DNA from: Paratinospora sagittata | Taxonomy: Eukaryota > Streptophyta > Magnoliopsida > Ranunculales > Menispermaceae | NCBI GenBank assembly: GCA_035771175.1 | Contig: CM069603.1 | Coordinates: 18,638,286-18,702,285, forward strand | Reading direction: 5' to 3' | DNA length: 64,000 bases | Shown: positions 1-12,830 of the stretch, one piece after another | Layout of the letters: every line of letters starts with the position of its first letter | Position numbering within the stretch: position 1 is the first letter of the stretch | Translations under genes and position numbers: made by a program | Notes under the pieces: model-generated | The model's database searches: none | Seen by the model: only the letters and a program-made list of their open reading frames with translations | What the model was told of the DNA's origin: nothing

Positions 1-953
1 GAACTGGTGCCATCTAAGTCGTTTGCGGCTCACCACCAACTGGTTCGGCCATTCTGGTCTTCTTTGCCTCTGTCCCAAAATTTTTCCCTCATTTACCCTT
101 TCTCTTTCCAGGAAATGAAAAATACTGCTCTGTATATGCCAACCACTATGGTGGTGCTGATGATGCTGTATGCACAACAGGTTTGACTGCCTCTGCCTCA
201 ATAGTCTCAAAATCCATCGCTTGTCGTAAAATAAGCTCATAGGTCTGCACTTCTGACAATGCCAAACTCTGCTTAATGGGGATCTCTGAACCCATCACGA
301 AGCTGCCTCAATCTACTCTCATCAGTCTGTACCAGCTCTAGCGCAAAAATAGATAGTCTATTAAACTCGTGTTCATACTGATGCACAGTCATATTCCCCT
401 ACTTCAGATTTATGAAAGCTTTTCTCCTCTTATCACACTCAGCCTTGGGATAGAAAGAATCATAGAATACTTTCTTGAATTTGGCCCAAGTGTTGATCTC
501 ATTATGTGCTATTTCCATGGACTTCCACCATTTCATTGCATCATCTGTAAATTTAAACTTGGCCAATCTCACTTTATCCCTCTCAAGCACTTGCATATCA
601 TCGACAATTGTCTCCATTCTAAAAAACCAATTTTCTGCAGCTTCTAACTCCAATCCGCCCAAGAATACAGGAGGATCTCGCCTCTTAAAGGCCTTCATAA
701 CTTCCTCATATCTCTTTTTCTGATCGATGTTTTCTCTGACATCCAATGCTGGAGCATTGACCTCAACCACATGCTCTTTTGCTGCTGGTACACCAACACT
801 GCTAGCTCCAATCTTTGGAACTACTGGTGCTTCAGGTATCTGCCTATCAGCTTGCAACTTTGCCACTAGTTCTATTAGCTGGGCATTTTGCTGATTTTGG
901 GCAGCCAATAATTCTTCCAACCTTCTAGTCCTTTCTTGGTCAGTTGGATCCAT
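1..953 (-). pseudogene. gag: Gy1 gag polyprotein N-terminal part, interrupted
   Basis: The frame opens at 953 and reads 184 residues to a stop at 399-401. It has a glutamine-rich coiled N-terminus (LEELLAAQNQQNAQLIELV), then the retrotransposon gag core with AENWFFRMETI and DDAMKWWKS, ending near KRRKAFINLK. The second copy (50788 leftwards) has Q where this copy stops, so the stop is probably a C-to-T change in a glutamine codon. Bases 1-398 continue the gag homology in the same direction without an open frame. The product would be the capsid precursor. The zinc knuckle lies outside the window. Confidence 0.85.
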
Positions 954-1127
954 GATATTTCTGGATTATCTCTTTTCAATACGATAATCATAGATACAAG
1001 AAATCATTAATTAATTGATCATGATATTCTTCATATTCTAACTACCCATACATAGAAACATAGCATAATAAGGCTTTTATCTTTTAAGGCTTTTAATCCT
1101 AACAATTTTAGCACTCGATCAACAACC

Positions 1128-1139
1128 GCTCTGATACCA
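1128..1139 (-). other. primer binding site, initiator tRNA-Met type
   Basis: The minus strand reads TGGTATCAGAGC, complementary to the 3' end of plant initiator tRNA-Met. It sits four bases inside the LTR end (TGATA, a decayed TGACA). This fixes the element orientation. Confidence 0.9.
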
Positions 1140-1143
1140 ATAA

Positions 1144-3274
1144 TATCACGACCCCCCCTCCGTAAGGTGCCGTCATGACCGGCACAAAATACCATATACG
1201 CCATCCATCCCTAGATGTATATGATACTCTGTCAGCCTTCGTCCTTTAAGACATACACAAAATTCACTAAAAATTTATTGCTTCAATAATTAATCCATTC
1301 CATATGTATACAAAAAATCATCCATATATTTTTTTTCTCATAAGACTGGTACACATCTAAGTCTTCAAAATATACATCAACATGAATCTTATCATTTATA
1401 CATCAAAATGATTATTTAAGCATTTGTTTGGTGTTATATATATACATATACCAAAAATACAAGGCATCCAACTCCCCAAAACACAAAACAAACTCACATA
1501 GCAATACACAAGCTCAATCAACACTCTGGAGCCTTGCCCTTGCCCTTGTGATCTACACCTATAATAAGAAGGGAGTGGAATGAGCTACAACAAGCTCAGT
1601 GAATAATCTATCTATGGCATTATGCACGCATTACTAAAAAAAACATGACATCTTGAAATATAACCCATATGCAAGTCGTAATCAAATAACAATACATGCT
1701 CAAGATATATCATGTTATTTGTACAATTTAAACAACACATACACACGATCCCGGTATCTGGCCAAGTCTGTATCCTTTTCATACGTCTGTAAAAGGAGAA
1801 CTTACCCTTCATATCCAAATCCAATTCATCAGGTATTGAGTGAGTCTGTATCCCTATTATGCATTCATAAGGATAGCCCAACCCCATCTACCTCAATATT
1901 ACTAATGCTCAAAACACTTTTTTTTTTTTATGTATTCAAATCGAAATGCAATACTTCATAACATGCTTATATTTATTAAACAGGGTTCATATATAATACA
2001 ATGCCATAAATAAGACCAAGATAGAAATACTGATATTACAAGATTTTCACTAAGTCCATAACACACAACACTATACTTAGTCAATTTTCATCAACAGAAA
2101 TAGCACAATCACATCACTGTTTTGTTGTCCAATTCCTTATCACTTCAACAACAAATCATTGCAATTCATAATACCACATATATATATGAATTTCAGCAAC
2201 ATCAATTAGATAAATAATAACTCAGTTGATCATTAAACTAATCTTAATGCATCAGTCAATATCTAACCCAAATCAGTCTCCTTACTAAGTTTCCAGCATA
2301 CTCAACGAACTTGTACCCATCAGTACACCAAGAATTCCACAAATTCTGTACCTCAATCTCTGTCATCCATTATCACAACATATTCAACATTAATTTCCTG
2401 CATTTAGACACATCAAAATCACATAATTCAATCATTGAAATTGGGTTCCAAGACCCCTACTCATCCAGGTTTGGAATACCCAAATCAGTCATGAAACTCA
2501 CCATTTCATCATCAAATTAATCATATAAGAACATGGATTTCCAGCCATTTAACACGAACAAAGATAAGTGAAATGAACATCAAACACTCACCAATATATC
2601 AGCAATTAATCCCCAATAGTTTGAGCCTCCAATTCACAATTTTTCAGCTCCAAACCAACTCAATCTTCAGTCCAGAATTCCCATTCTCCAACCTTTGATC
2701 AAGACATGGAAAACATTTGCATGATATCTATGATGGAAATAAGTAAGAAAGGAACTTAATTCAATCAATTTTACACTCAAAATCAGAGGTCTCACCTTGA
2801 TTTGGAGTTCCAGGTTCATCTTCTTTCTTTTCCTTTCTTTCTCTATTCTCAACAATGTCTTTAGTTCTTGCTGGTTTTCCTCCTTAGTCCAGCAACTTAA
2901 TTGATTTTACTGGCAACCCATTTGATCAAAACGTGGCATAATCATCTTGCCAGCAAGCCAAAGACGTCTCCAAATTAGTTCAACATGGCTGCAAAAGGTC
3001 AAGATAAATGTTTCATAACATGCACACACTACCTCATCCACCAAATCTTTTTTTTTTTCAGGTCCACCTAGAAGTGCTTCTTGCACCCAAATCTGAAATT
3101 TTTTCTAGTGTTGGGCATTTTATGATACGACTAGCCTCCTAGGGTACCAATAGCCTTGAAATACATACATTCGTACTATCTAAAAGTTATGTACATACGT
3201 ATACACGTACAAATATGCCTGACAATAAGTATTGGTCAATGTACAAGTTTGACTCGTACATACTAGGCGTTACA
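1144..3274 (-). repeat. 5' LTR of Gy1 (2131 bp)
   Basis: The minus strand starts TGTAACGCC at 3274 and ends GGTCGTGATA at 1144, homologous to the LTRs at 51019-53300 and 40624-41596. Near the start (about 3060-3110) it retains only a remnant of the GC-rich palindrome cluster seen in the 51019-53300 copy. The short open frames inside are chance. Confidence 0.85.
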
Positions 3275-3836
3275 TTGACCGTAGTTGGGGCTGAACTAGT
3301 TCAAAAGATTTCAGAGAAGATCACACTAGTAAAGGAGCGACTTCGTGTAGCACAAAGTTGACATAAGAGCTATGCTGACAAGCGGAGACAACCTCTAGAA
3401 TTTGATAAGGGGGACTTGGTTTTTCTAAAAGTTCAGTCTACAAGAGGTGTCAAACATTTTGGGATCAAAGGAAAGCTCTCCCAACGATATATCGGTCCAT
3501 GTCAGATCACTGAACGTGTTGGCAAACTAGCGTATCGTCTATCCCATCCATCGTCCATGTCTAAGGTTCATGACATTTTTCACGTATCCATGCTTCGAAA
3601 AGTATCGTCCTGATCCTTCGCATACCGTCCCTCTAGTCGAGGTTCGGGTTGAGGAAGGAAACAAGTATCGGGAGAGAGCAACACATATTTTGGATAGAAA
3701 AACTCAAGAACTAAGGCGACGTAGCATACCACTCGTGAAAGTGCTCTGGGATCACCACGGAGTAGAGGAAGCAACATAGGAATTAGAGGCAACAATTAAA
3801 CAGAAATACCCTAAATTGTTTTCTAGTAATAATTGA
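3275..3836 (+). pseudogene. pol: Gy2 pol 3' end: integrase C-terminus and chromodomain
   Basis: Translation shows the region after the integrase core (GDLVFLKVQSTRGVKHFGIK, then IGPCQITERVG and VHDIFHVSMLRK), followed by a chromodomain (VRVEEGNKYRERATHILDRK, VKVLWDHHGVEEAT) and the final helix ELEATIKQKYPKLF. Chromodomains steer integration in chromoviruses. The frame is broken by a frameshift near 3600 and by TAG at 3777-3779 in place of the conserved tryptophan of TWE. Copy 2 has TGA at the same codon. Confidence 0.85.
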
Positions 3837-3930
3837 TGATGTGATACATTGTATTTTTCACTTATCAATAAAATGATGGAACTTTGTTTACAATATCGTA
3901 ATATATTCTTTCATTTAAATAACTATGCAG

Positions 3931-4460
3931 ATGTCTGAAAATAATGCCGATGAAGGTAATGATGCACACACGCAATGGCCTCTTTGGCAACCTGTGGCGA
4001 CTCCTTAAGGATCTGAATCAAGCCACAACTACTTTGAATCATCAACTCTATTGCCCCACAAACAGCGATCCTTATTGCCAAAGCGTGCATGGCTTTTTCG
4101 TAACAATTTTGTCCGAAACAATCCTGTACTCTCATCCTGGCAAAATATCCTACCAAAACTGCCAAGGGTCGGATTCGGGCAACAACACGAAAAAGCATTC
4201 TGTCGCTCAACCTGCCTCCCTTGAAATGCTGCAACTTGCAGGGCCCTACGCCACTATCTGTGAGGCAAATGTCGGAACCTTCTGAGGACGAATCCGACTC
4301 CATTTACTCTCCAGTGTTTGATTATATAGAGGATTCCACCGGCCACAGTGCTATTCAGGGGCTTTATAGGCACTACCCTGATCTTTCGAGTAATGACGAT
4401 GACGGTGAATCCTACGCTGACAGCAATCATCAATACAAAAAGACTGAATTTCGAGGGTGA
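3931..4460 (+). pseudogene. Gy2 accessory ORF3 (downstream of pol), decayed copy
   Basis: It begins MSENNADEGNDAHTQWPLWQ directly after ATGCAG and matches the open 170-residue frame at 30476-30988 of copy 2. It has an in-frame TAA after about 25 codons and later frame changes. The acidic C-terminus (SEDESDSIYSP, HSAIQGLYRHYPDL) is still readable around 4270-4400. The function is not recognised. Conservation in two independent copies and a constant place between pol and the polypurine tract argue that it is a real element gene. Confidence 0.7.
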
Positions 4461-4464
4461 AATC

Positions 4465-4482
4465 CTTTTAAGAGGGGTAGAG
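4465..4482 (+). other. polypurine tract of Gy2 copy 1
   Basis: CTTTTAAGAGGGGTAGAG lies immediately before the 3' LTR. The equivalent in copy 2 is at 31005-31022. This is where plus-strand DNA synthesis would be primed. Confidence 0.8.
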
Positions 4483-5758
4483 TGTAACACCCTAGGATTG
4501 CACACAAAAAAAAATGTTGAACTTCGGGCAACCCGCCCGAACGTTCAGGCACTTTTTTTCTATCAAAGAAACCCTCCCCCCTCCTCATTTTCTACACCAA
4601 ATCACTTGCTGATTTCTCTCTCACTCTGCTTGAGTTTTTTTCTTCTCTCTTTGAGACTCTCTTTGCGGTGCAACGTAGTTCTGCTCGGGGGAAGGCGCTA
4701 ATTCTAGAAAGAGTTATTATCTGAAGGTGGGGAACAAAACATATGTTTGCGTGTCTTATAACTTTAATTAAAGTTTACATTCATTTATCATTATGTCTAC
4801 TATTCATTTACACTGCATTATTGCGTATAATGTTCATACTTGTCATACTTATGCCTGTATATTTAGAGTTTATCTTTTACACTATTACTATGCTAGATTA
4901 GTGGTCAATCTAACTCAACCAGACATTGTCTTGTCCTCAGTAACTTTAAATAGTGAACGGGAGGCAGCACGCTGCTCTAGACGATTGGTACTTAAGTAGA
5001 CCTCGTGTCTCACCTCTCAAACTGGAGACTGATCTAATTGGTCTTATTTGAAAGTTATCAACTTGTAAAAGTGATACTGAACATCCTAACTTTACACATG
5101 GTGATATTGACCTGATAAGAATAACCAAACGTTGCCAAATCTTGTTTAATATTAGTGAAGACCAGACCTACTCATGCATTGGCATCATATATAAACACCA
5201 CCTAGGTACGTAAGTGGTTTATGATCCACAAAATATTTAGAAGCATTGCTCACTATTATTGATATTTCTCTAGAAAGAGATGTACAATGAGAACCCGGGT
5301 TTACCTGGGGATGGACATCTGTACGTGAACTCAGGCGACGTACAATCACGAAACCATTACGAGACAGTGTCATGCATACATACATGTTGTATTGATTATG
5401 ATGCTTGTTATGTTTATGTGATATTTGATTATGAAGTTTCCTTTATTAATTGTTATAGTCACGAACTATTTTACCCACTAGGGGAGTAGCTCACCACGTT
5501 GTTATCCAATTTTTCTCAGGAGTTAGGGTGGACTGGGTGGAGGTTTTTGGTCGCACATTTTGTAACCCTTTGTTTATTCATTGGGGATTTTGGGAGGATG
5601 TTCCCTTTACTATTTCATGAACAAAAATATATTCTGAAATTAATGAAATCAGAATGGTACATAATTGTGTTTCTGCGCACTCAGTTATTGTTATAATGCA
5701 TTCGCGCCCCGTCCATGAGTGTTCCGCCGGTTTAGGCGCGTCCGGGCGAGGTGTGACA
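4483..5758 (+). repeat. 3' LTR of Gy2 copy 1 (1276 bp)
   Basis: TGTAACACCCTAGG to GGTGTGACA. A perfect GC dyad, TTCGGGC (4523-4529) and GCCCGAA (4535-4541), lies upstream of the former TATA site. That site reads TCTATCAAAG here instead of TCTATATAAGG in copy 2, so the promoter is probably dead. It has one copy of the GTACAATGAGAACC module that is duplicated in copy 2. Confidence 0.85.
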
Positions 5759-7209
5759 ATTCTAGGAAGAACTTTAAGAGTATAAATTGTCTAGAATTTC
5801 AACCCAACTCTCTCCAAGTTTCACCTTTGACTCTTTCACACATAAGTACACAACTAATCTCATCAAACTAATCATGCAAGTCATGAACAAGTGCAAGCAA
5901 GTGTAAAATATGAGATATCAGAATATATGGTTTAAGTTGGAATTCCATAGGAAAATACTTCACACCACTATCCACTAATGTAGAACACACACCATTCAGA
6001 ATCAATAGGTCTTTCACAGGTTGTAATGTAAGGCCCAGATTCAATGGTAGGGACAAATAAGAAACATTATAGCTCAAAACACCCTAACCACTTTGATCAA
6101 TTACTAACATCCACTACATTACATTTGAAACCAAAACCTCTTTTTTACATATATATCTTCTCAACTATTCCCATTCTTTTGTTTGCTTTTTATCAACATT
6201 CACTTTTCTAGAATAGAATGCTACACCCCCAAACTTGCTTCCTTTCAGCACATAGATGTAACACCATTTTCTTCTTTTTTTCATCCTTTCAATATAAGCC
6301 ATAAACAAACTTCACATTTTTATTTTTCTTCTTTATCACCCTTTTTCATCTATTTTTTTTTCTTTCCCATTGTTCTTCCTTCCAAATAATAACACTCCAA
6401 CATTATCAAAATGTATAAGGCACATAGGTTGAAAAACAGGGAATTTAAACATGACAAGCTCAAAGTTCATGATGCATAGGTAACAAAGAAAAAGATATTC
6501 AGCTCAAAATGGGAACTATGGATATAATAGAGAATAGGGTAGGCTATTTGGCTCAAGTTTTTCCAAACATGGCCTAAATCATTTTCTTCATAGTGTGTTT
6601 TCTAGGATTTCGCCTCGAGTGGTGATGAAACTTGTTCTAGAATCCCTAGAGATCTAAGATATGACTTAGCGAACATAGGTCCATTTCAAACAAACTAAAT
6701 CTAATGATCAAAACCATGTAGAAATGGTTAAGTCTTTCCACTAATTCCCAGCAAAAAGTTAGATCAGGCACTCAGACATATAGGTACTCTTTGCATTCCT
6801 TATAGTTTCATATCTCTAAAGTGTTCTCTTTTCATTGGCCCTCCATAAGTAAGTCTAAAGTTGTAAAAGAATGTGACTATTTAGCCTAAACTAATACATA
6901 ATCAACTAACATACCATGACCAAAATTTCAAAACTCATTCCTCAAACTTAAAGCAAGGATTATCCTTAATGCAGAAATTATCAAGGAAATAGTAGGAAAA
7001 CACAGAAGCATATAAGAGAGAAAGGAGTTTAGAACACCCCCTGAACCCAAATGGGTGAAGATGTCACATGAGTTGCTCCAAAAAGACCCCCAAACTTACT
7101 TTAGAACCTAAAAAGGGCAATAAAGACAATTTTGTCAAGGTACAAAGTTCAAATCCTATACTACAATGACTAAAAATAAATAAATAAAGCATAAAAATTA
7201 ATAAAACTC
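5759..7209 (-). other. NatA 3' untranslated region
   Basis: No open frame of note. It is homologous in reverse to 56450-57610 of NatB. It includes the Athila-like segment around a first purine tract (about 6940-6980 here) and the TAGGATTTCGCCTCGAG stretch at 6603-6619. The region beyond the first purine tract, about 1 kb, is kept in both copies without evident coding capacity. Confidence 0.6.
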
Positions 7210-7813
7210 CAAAATTGATGGGTTGCCTCCCATCCAGCGCTTGGGTTAAAGTCATCAGCCCGACTTCTTCTACTCACTTAAATCGAGTATGTTTCCTTAT
7301 TATTTCGAGCATCCTCCTGTCTTCCTCATTGTTCAACATTGATTGCATCAACGAACTTGTGCACGTCTCCCATAAAAATGTTGAAGAATGTTCCTCAAGT
7401 AGAAACACAAAATCCGAGGCTGGAACACTCCCTTGTAACGGAGGAATGCCATCGATGTACTCCATTGGTGTTTTCCACGCATTTTGGCATTGATAACCAA
7501 ACACCTCGAAATGGCTTTGAATTATGTTATCAACCCCCTCAACTTTCTCTTAAAGTACATGAGCAAACGGATCCTAAAAAGTGAATGCATATTCCTTGAA
7601 ATCCAAACACTCCACCACACTAGTAGGCACCAATTCATCACATGGCATCATAAGCTCACTTGATTGCGCATCCACGAGCACCTCTTGATCATCACACTCA
7701 AGCACGTCCACCGATTGAGTATTCATATTTTCTCCTCTCAAAGCCTCATACCGTTGCATCACTTCTAAAATAGTCAATTGTCTTAGTGGAGGTGGTGGTG
7801 GTGGCTGCGTCAT
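7210..7813 (-). pseudogene. NatA unknown C-terminal ORF segment
   Basis: Pieces in one orientation read MTQPPPPPPLRQLTILEVMQ, VVECLDFKEYAFTF, then CQNAWKTPMEYIDGI, EEDRRMLEIIRKHTRFK and ALDGRQPINF, separated by single stops. NatB has the same order (56000-56460), so this was one reading frame fused downstream of a gag remnant. I do not recognise the domain. The proline run is absent or shifted in NatB, where histidines are encoded instead. Both copies are decayed. Confidence 0.6.
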
Positions 7814-7837
7814 GTCTTGACATAATGAATCAACCCC

Positions 7838-8278
7838 CTAGACATCTTCTTCATAGCTTAGGAAGGAATCTCCTTGATGTTGAGCATTAAGACATGAAAT
7901 GATTTGCCCAATATAACCCTCCATATTTTTCATTGAAGCTTCCATTTTGTCCATTTGACACTCATCCCTCTTAATGTTTTCGTCCGTTTTTTCCACATAA
8001 TCATTATTTAGATCTTCCAAGGACGCCTTCTTCTTCACTTGATTGTAGACATTCGCTTGAGGTTCCAGCTCATTCCTTTGATTGTTTAACCTAAGCTCAC
8101 TCTTATCCGATGTTGCTTCCGATAGATAATTAGTAAGTATATCTTCTAAGGATGACTTCTTTTCCATTTGATTATGGATGCCCGGTAGAGGTTGCAAGAT
8201 ATTCCTTTGATTTTCATAGGAGAAGTTCTCATGGTTAGAAATACTTGAATGGTATTGATAGGGTAAAGGATCACCCAT
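7838..8278 (-). pseudogene. gag: NatA gag-derived segment
   Basis: 146 residues from MGDPLPYQYH to SYEEDV. The pattern NHENFSYENQ, KKSSLEDIL, MKNMEGYIGQI and NAQHQGDSF is the C-terminal third of Athila-type gag (compare NHENFSYSN and KKPSLEDL in the Athila copy at 34400-34520). The N-terminal capsid core is missing. The NQ..KKPSLEDIL block is present twice in tandem, unlike the autonomous element. The frame is open in this copy. Confidence 0.75.
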
Positions 8279-8412
8279 CCAATTATATGCCCAATTGTTA
8301 CCATTATGAACTCATTAGAAAAATCAGAAAAATAAATAATAAATAAATAAATAATATTAGATTAAAATCAAAATCAATTACTAACGATATTGATGAAACT
8401 AAATAGAAACAA

Positions 8413-8430
8413 TCCGCGACAACGGCGCCA
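8413..8430 (-). other. primer binding site, tRNA-Asp type (NatA)
   Basis: The minus strand reads TGGCGCCGTTGTCGCGGA, the form known for Athila and Tat elements. It lies six bases inside the LTR end at 8437. Confidence 0.85.
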
Positions 8431-8436
8431 AAAACT

Positions 8437-8934
8437 TGTTCACTGAAAATCGCAAGTGTACGGTGGCAGATAGTAGTAATAACTGATGAAGATCGGGTTG
8501 TCGTCCTCTGGGATTGCTTACCTCAACAATTACCATTTTCACTCATTTCTAACTTTATCTAGCGATCAAATTATAGAGACTCAAGTATTTAAATAACAAT
8601 TAATTCTAATCACACGAATAACTATGGAGAGAAATCAATATATATGAAAATCTAGATAATCAACTTCACCTAACTTTCAATTATGTAACCTAAACATGCT
8701 TATTATCAAATCAATTTTCTAGTCTATAAGTCAAAATCCTCACGTCTCTAATTCCCTCTCTCGAGTGTCGAATTAGAACGTATCATTAAAAACAGGATTT
8801 GATCTCTAGATAAAACCCTAATTCCCATTAAACTCCATGATTTTCCTACAACTTCATGAAATTTTATAAACCTCTCGATTCTACAACCATTTCATGTCAT
8901 AATCCCCCTTTTTCAACCTAGAAAACCCTCTTTC
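8437..8934 (-). repeat. NatA 5' LTR, PBS-proximal part
   Basis: The minus-strand end is CAGTGAACA next to the PBS. It is homologous to 54600-55106. It is interrupted at 8935 by Sire1. The last five bases, ctttc (8930-8934), are the TSD repeated at 20279-20283. Confidence 0.8.
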
Positions 8935-9164
8935 TGTTGGCCCAGATGTGTCCAAGAGGCAGGGTGAATTGGACACTCAGCAGATTTTAACCTTTATTTT
9001 AATTGTACGGAATAATGAAAGCAGATTAAACAAAGTATAACAATAAGATACAGTAAATGTAAATGGGACAATGCAAGCAAGATTTATAGTGCTTCGACCG
9101 CGTCTACATCCACTACTTAACCTCCTCAGTTAGGATTTGTTCAAACTCCACTATAGACCTTCTT

Positions 9165-9315
9165 ACGGGTGAAGATCAAACCGGAACACTTTCTCAACTT
9201 ACGGGTGTGAGAACTACTGTTTCTCAGCTTACAGGTGTGAGAGACCCATTTCTTTACTTACAGGTGAGAGAGAACCTATTCTCAACTTACTGGTGTGAGA
9301 AGACGGCTTACAACT
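9165..9315 (-). repeat. leader hairpin array, type I (Sire1 3' LTR)
   Basis: Repeats of about 30 bp of the form TTCTCAACTTACGGGTGTGAGAA in plus-strand view. Each has arms TTCTCA/TGAGAA around a loop carrying the complement of CCCGTAAGT. See the homologous arrays at 18498-18650 and 45199-45420. Confidence 0.8.
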
Positions 9316-9600
9316 TTGAGCAACACTTGCTCCAACTCAGTGACTTACCCGTCATTACAATCTGATTACAAAATAAGATATGATTCCCTTTACTCATAAT
9401 CAAAGTGATGATACTTACAACGCTTTGGATTGAACCTTCTGTTCTGACAAAGTTTTTAGAACGTTTTAAAAAATTCTAAAAAGTTGTTGTACGATTCTAA
9501 AAATTTATGAAAAGTATTCGTACGTTTCTGAAAAAGGTTAAGAGAAATGGCAGTAATGTCAGAACAACAAAAATTTTTTTCTGTGTTTTTGTTCTTTTGA

Positions 9601-12600
9601 GGGTGCTCATAGAACATCAACATCCTACTGAACAATGAAGTGAGGGCGCTACTAAACAGTAAGCGTCTTGACTTGTTTCTACAATTAAACAACTTAAAGC
9701 ATGAGGGCGCTACCTGGCAGTAAGCTTCCTGCTTTGTTTTAAAAACGCAAAACATATGAGGGCGCTACTCAAGAGCAAGCGTCCTGAACAGTTAAACCAA
9801 TTTTAAAACAATTTGAAGCGCGCTGACAGACGATATGTAACACCCCGTAGTTTTAATTAAATACATACGTTGAATTATGCGTATATCGAAATATATAATA
9901 CACGTATTTTATCCGTAGGAGCCAAATATATGCGTGTATGATTAGTAAATAAATAAAATTATGAAATGAAGATGATAAATATGTGATCATCCTATATGGG
10001 TGCTTACAAGTTAAAAAATGGAGTTGAATTAAATTGATTAATTTATGGGGTTGGTTAATTCAATATGTGGATTGTAGTATGATTTAATGAATTAATGAAT
10101 AGTATGATTGAATGAATGAAAGTTAAGTATTAAGATGGGGTGAGTTGGTTAACTATTGAGCATGAGGAGCATAGCATAAAAAAATAAATAAATAACTAAA
10201 CATCTCTCACCCTCTCACCAACGTCCAACAACAAAAATAAAATAAAAAATTAAAAGAGTTGCAGGACGAGAAGAAGGAAAGAAGAGCGAGATAGAAAAAC
10301 GAGAGAAAGGAAAGAACGAAGGGAGAAACGCAAGATTCCCGTCAAATTGGGACTCGCGGTAAGTGATTTTCACTCTATTTCTTCATGAAATTAAGATCTA
10401 AGCTAGATGTAACGATTCTAGCGGAGTAATTTTAGCTATGGGAGTTGTTTTACAGTGTTTTTGAAATCGGGATTTTTACCCAACTTGGTTGAAAATTTGT
10501 TCGAAAGGTGAAAAAACACTCCCTAGACTGTAGGAACCCCGAATATGTGGTTCAATTCCATTTATGTGTTCATTTGGAATTTTTATAGCCGTTGGAAGTT
10601 TGTTGGAAGTTATAGTTTATATTAGAGACCATTTGAATCATTTAAAACCCGATGAAACTCCAGTTTAAGGCTATAGAATGGTAGAATGCACTGTTGCGAG
10701 TCCATCGATGCTAATTTCATGATTTTTGGAGACCGTTTGACAATTTTAGTACAAATTTACATATTTTCAATGAATAGTGACGACGTGAACAGTACCGTGA
10801 ATAGTACTATGATCATATCCAGTGAATAAAATGGAATTAGAATCCAATGAAACTCCGGTTTGAGATCATAGAATCGTAGAGAACTAAATTCCGGACGTTT
10901 CGATCTTAAGATCATGATTTTTGGATATGCTTTGATATTTTTAGTAGCTAAATATATGATTTTTGTGAGTAAAATTGACTTTGGATGCCTCCGCGAACGT
11001 GTAAAACCTTAGTAAAATGCTTGTTGAAGGTAGTAGAATGGTAGTATGATGGATTTTACACGTGTCAATGTGGACAGAATAATTTTAGGAATGTTCTATA
11101 TTTTTAATAAAATTGATATATGTTCCAGGAGAAAAATAAAACTGAGATTTAGTGAAAATATGAATTGAAAATCTATTTTCACTGTTCTTTCTTGTGGAAA
11201 TATGTAGATTGACCACATAAACGAGATAGTAGTTTCTTCAACTGCTTATGAGTCCTAAATTGAGTTGGAATTTCAAGTCACAGAATGTGTATAATATGTT
11301 TAAGGTTGATCTTTATTATCGGTGATTTGAAGTGAGTTGAGATAGATATAAATAAATGAAATTGAATTATGGAATGGTTGTGACAGGTTGAATTAGTTGG
11401 ATTTCAATTGGAGCTGGACTCGAAAGCGACGATGAATGTAATTAAGTTGAAAAGTCCTACACTATGAGTATAGTTTTCTTGATTTGGTTCTTGTATGGCA
11501 TTGTATACATATAAAATGTTTGATTGTATACATGCTATATTTATATGTAATGCATTGAGTTTTTATTGATCATGCAAACTGATTTTAGCAATTGAAGCTT
11601 ATAATAATGTCATTTCGTTAGGAATTAGACCCGGATGAGGTTTTACGAAACCTCATTGTCAGTAGTCTTGCCCTAACAAGGGTTGCGATCCTTGAAATGA
11701 CTGTGAATTGGGTAATGAGAGGTTGTGGCTACCTTGTAACTGCCATACAAGGGTTAGACCCGCTCTCTTGCCTTGAAGGAGGGAGATGGTAGATTTTTTG
11801 TATGAAACTGTGCACTGATTTAATGAATGAGCATAAACTATATATTGTGTGCATGTATATTATTTTGATGAATGTTGCATATGTGCTTCTGAAATATTTG
11901 AATTTAAACGATTTGATATGCTATGTTTCCCTAAATGCATGCGATGGTCATGTCAAGAGCTATACTCACTGAGCTGTTGTTTGCTCACTCTATTTCCTCC
12001 AATATTTCAGGTATCGAGTCGAAGGGAAAAAGAAAAATCCGTGAGAGATAATCACGTGATTGCATTCGTCTGATATATGTATGTCTGCATTGGAGGATAT
12101 GAGTTACTTTTATTTATTTTGATAAGTATCATTATCACATACTATATATATATAATATCACCTTGATGGGTTGTGTGGTAATGTAAATTATAGTTAAATA
12201 TTTTAGTTATACAATGCTTGTGATGATGGAATGAGATGATCGTAAGTATCTATCACGTCAGAATTTGATGTGTGCATGAATGGAATGAATGAGATGATTA
12301 TATATATATATATATTTGATTTGATTTGTGGTATATTAGAAAAAAAAAAGTGAAATATCCATTTTATGAGGAGATGCTGTCAAGATTTCTATAAATTTTG
12401 GGAAGTATTGTGAATGTCTGTTGAGGCTGACAGTGTAGTGTATAATGTATATGGGTATGTACAGTGTATAATACATTGTGCCGGTCATGACGTCAGCCTA
12501 CGTCAGGGGCGTCGCGACACGATAAGCATCCGAAAAGTTATTTAAGTTGATTCTAAAGATGAGGGCGCTCCTACACAAGTAGCGTCCTGATAATTCATTC

Positions 12601-12830
12601 AAAGCGTCCTTAAAGATAAAAATCACTTAAAGATAAAAGAAAAATTTTTAGCGAGCTGAAGCAAAATCAACGTCCTGACACTCTCAAAGGTTGATAGGCG
12701 AAAAGTCACTATTAACAAGTAAGCGTCCTTATTAATCAGATCAATTCAACCTTGAGCGTCTTAATATTTTATCAGCGTCCTGACTAATCAAGTCCAAGAG
12801 AGCGCTGCTAAAACATTAGCATCCTGAAAG
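9601..12830 (-). repeat. U3 GC-dyad array of Sire1 3' LTR, interrupted by S1
   Basis: Recurrent GAGGGCGCT..AGCGTCCT units (9601-9830, then 12541-12830), some decayed to ATCCT or GGTGC. They lie in the promoter-distal half of the LTR. Confidence 0.75.
9836..12519 (+). repeat. S1: solo LTR, Ty3/gypsy type (2684 bp)
   Basis: TGTAACACCCCGTAG to GGCGTCGCGACA, flanked by the exact 5-bp TSD cgata (9831-9835 and 12520-12524). The terminal 60 bp (GTGCCGGTCATGACG..) match the end of Gy1 LTRs, so it is a relative of that family. There is no internal region: it was left by LTR-LTR recombination. It contains an 8-bp perfect dyad TGAGGTTT/AAACCTCA (11636-11655). Confidence 0.85.

Larger units (their letters stand above)
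1..3274 (-). mobile_element. Gy1 chromovirus (Ty3/gypsy), partial 5' end: LTR, PBS, gag
   Basis: Reading right to left, a 5' LTR (3274-1144), a tRNA-Met-type primer binding site and the start of gag run off the left window edge. The same family occurs complete at 40624-53300 on the same strand, which confirms the LTR ends and the gag frame. The right LTR end abuts the integrase C-terminal region of a plus-strand Gy2 element, so Gy1 inserted into Gy2. The matching left target-site copy is outside the window. Confidence 0.85.
3275..5758 (+). mobile_element. Gy2 chromovirus copy 1, 3' end only
   Basis: This stretch runs parallel to 29816-32382 of the complete copy: pol 3' end, spacer, ORF3, polypurine tract, 3' LTR. 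Its 5' part lies beyond the Gy1 insertion and the window edge. It ends at 5758 inside the NatA element. The expected TSD begins attct at 5759; its partner is off-window. Confidence 0.85.

Noticed and set aside
9456..9755. Minus-strand open frame of 99 codons
   Set aside because: Within the dyad array of the Sire1 3' LTR; not kept in the 5' LTR.
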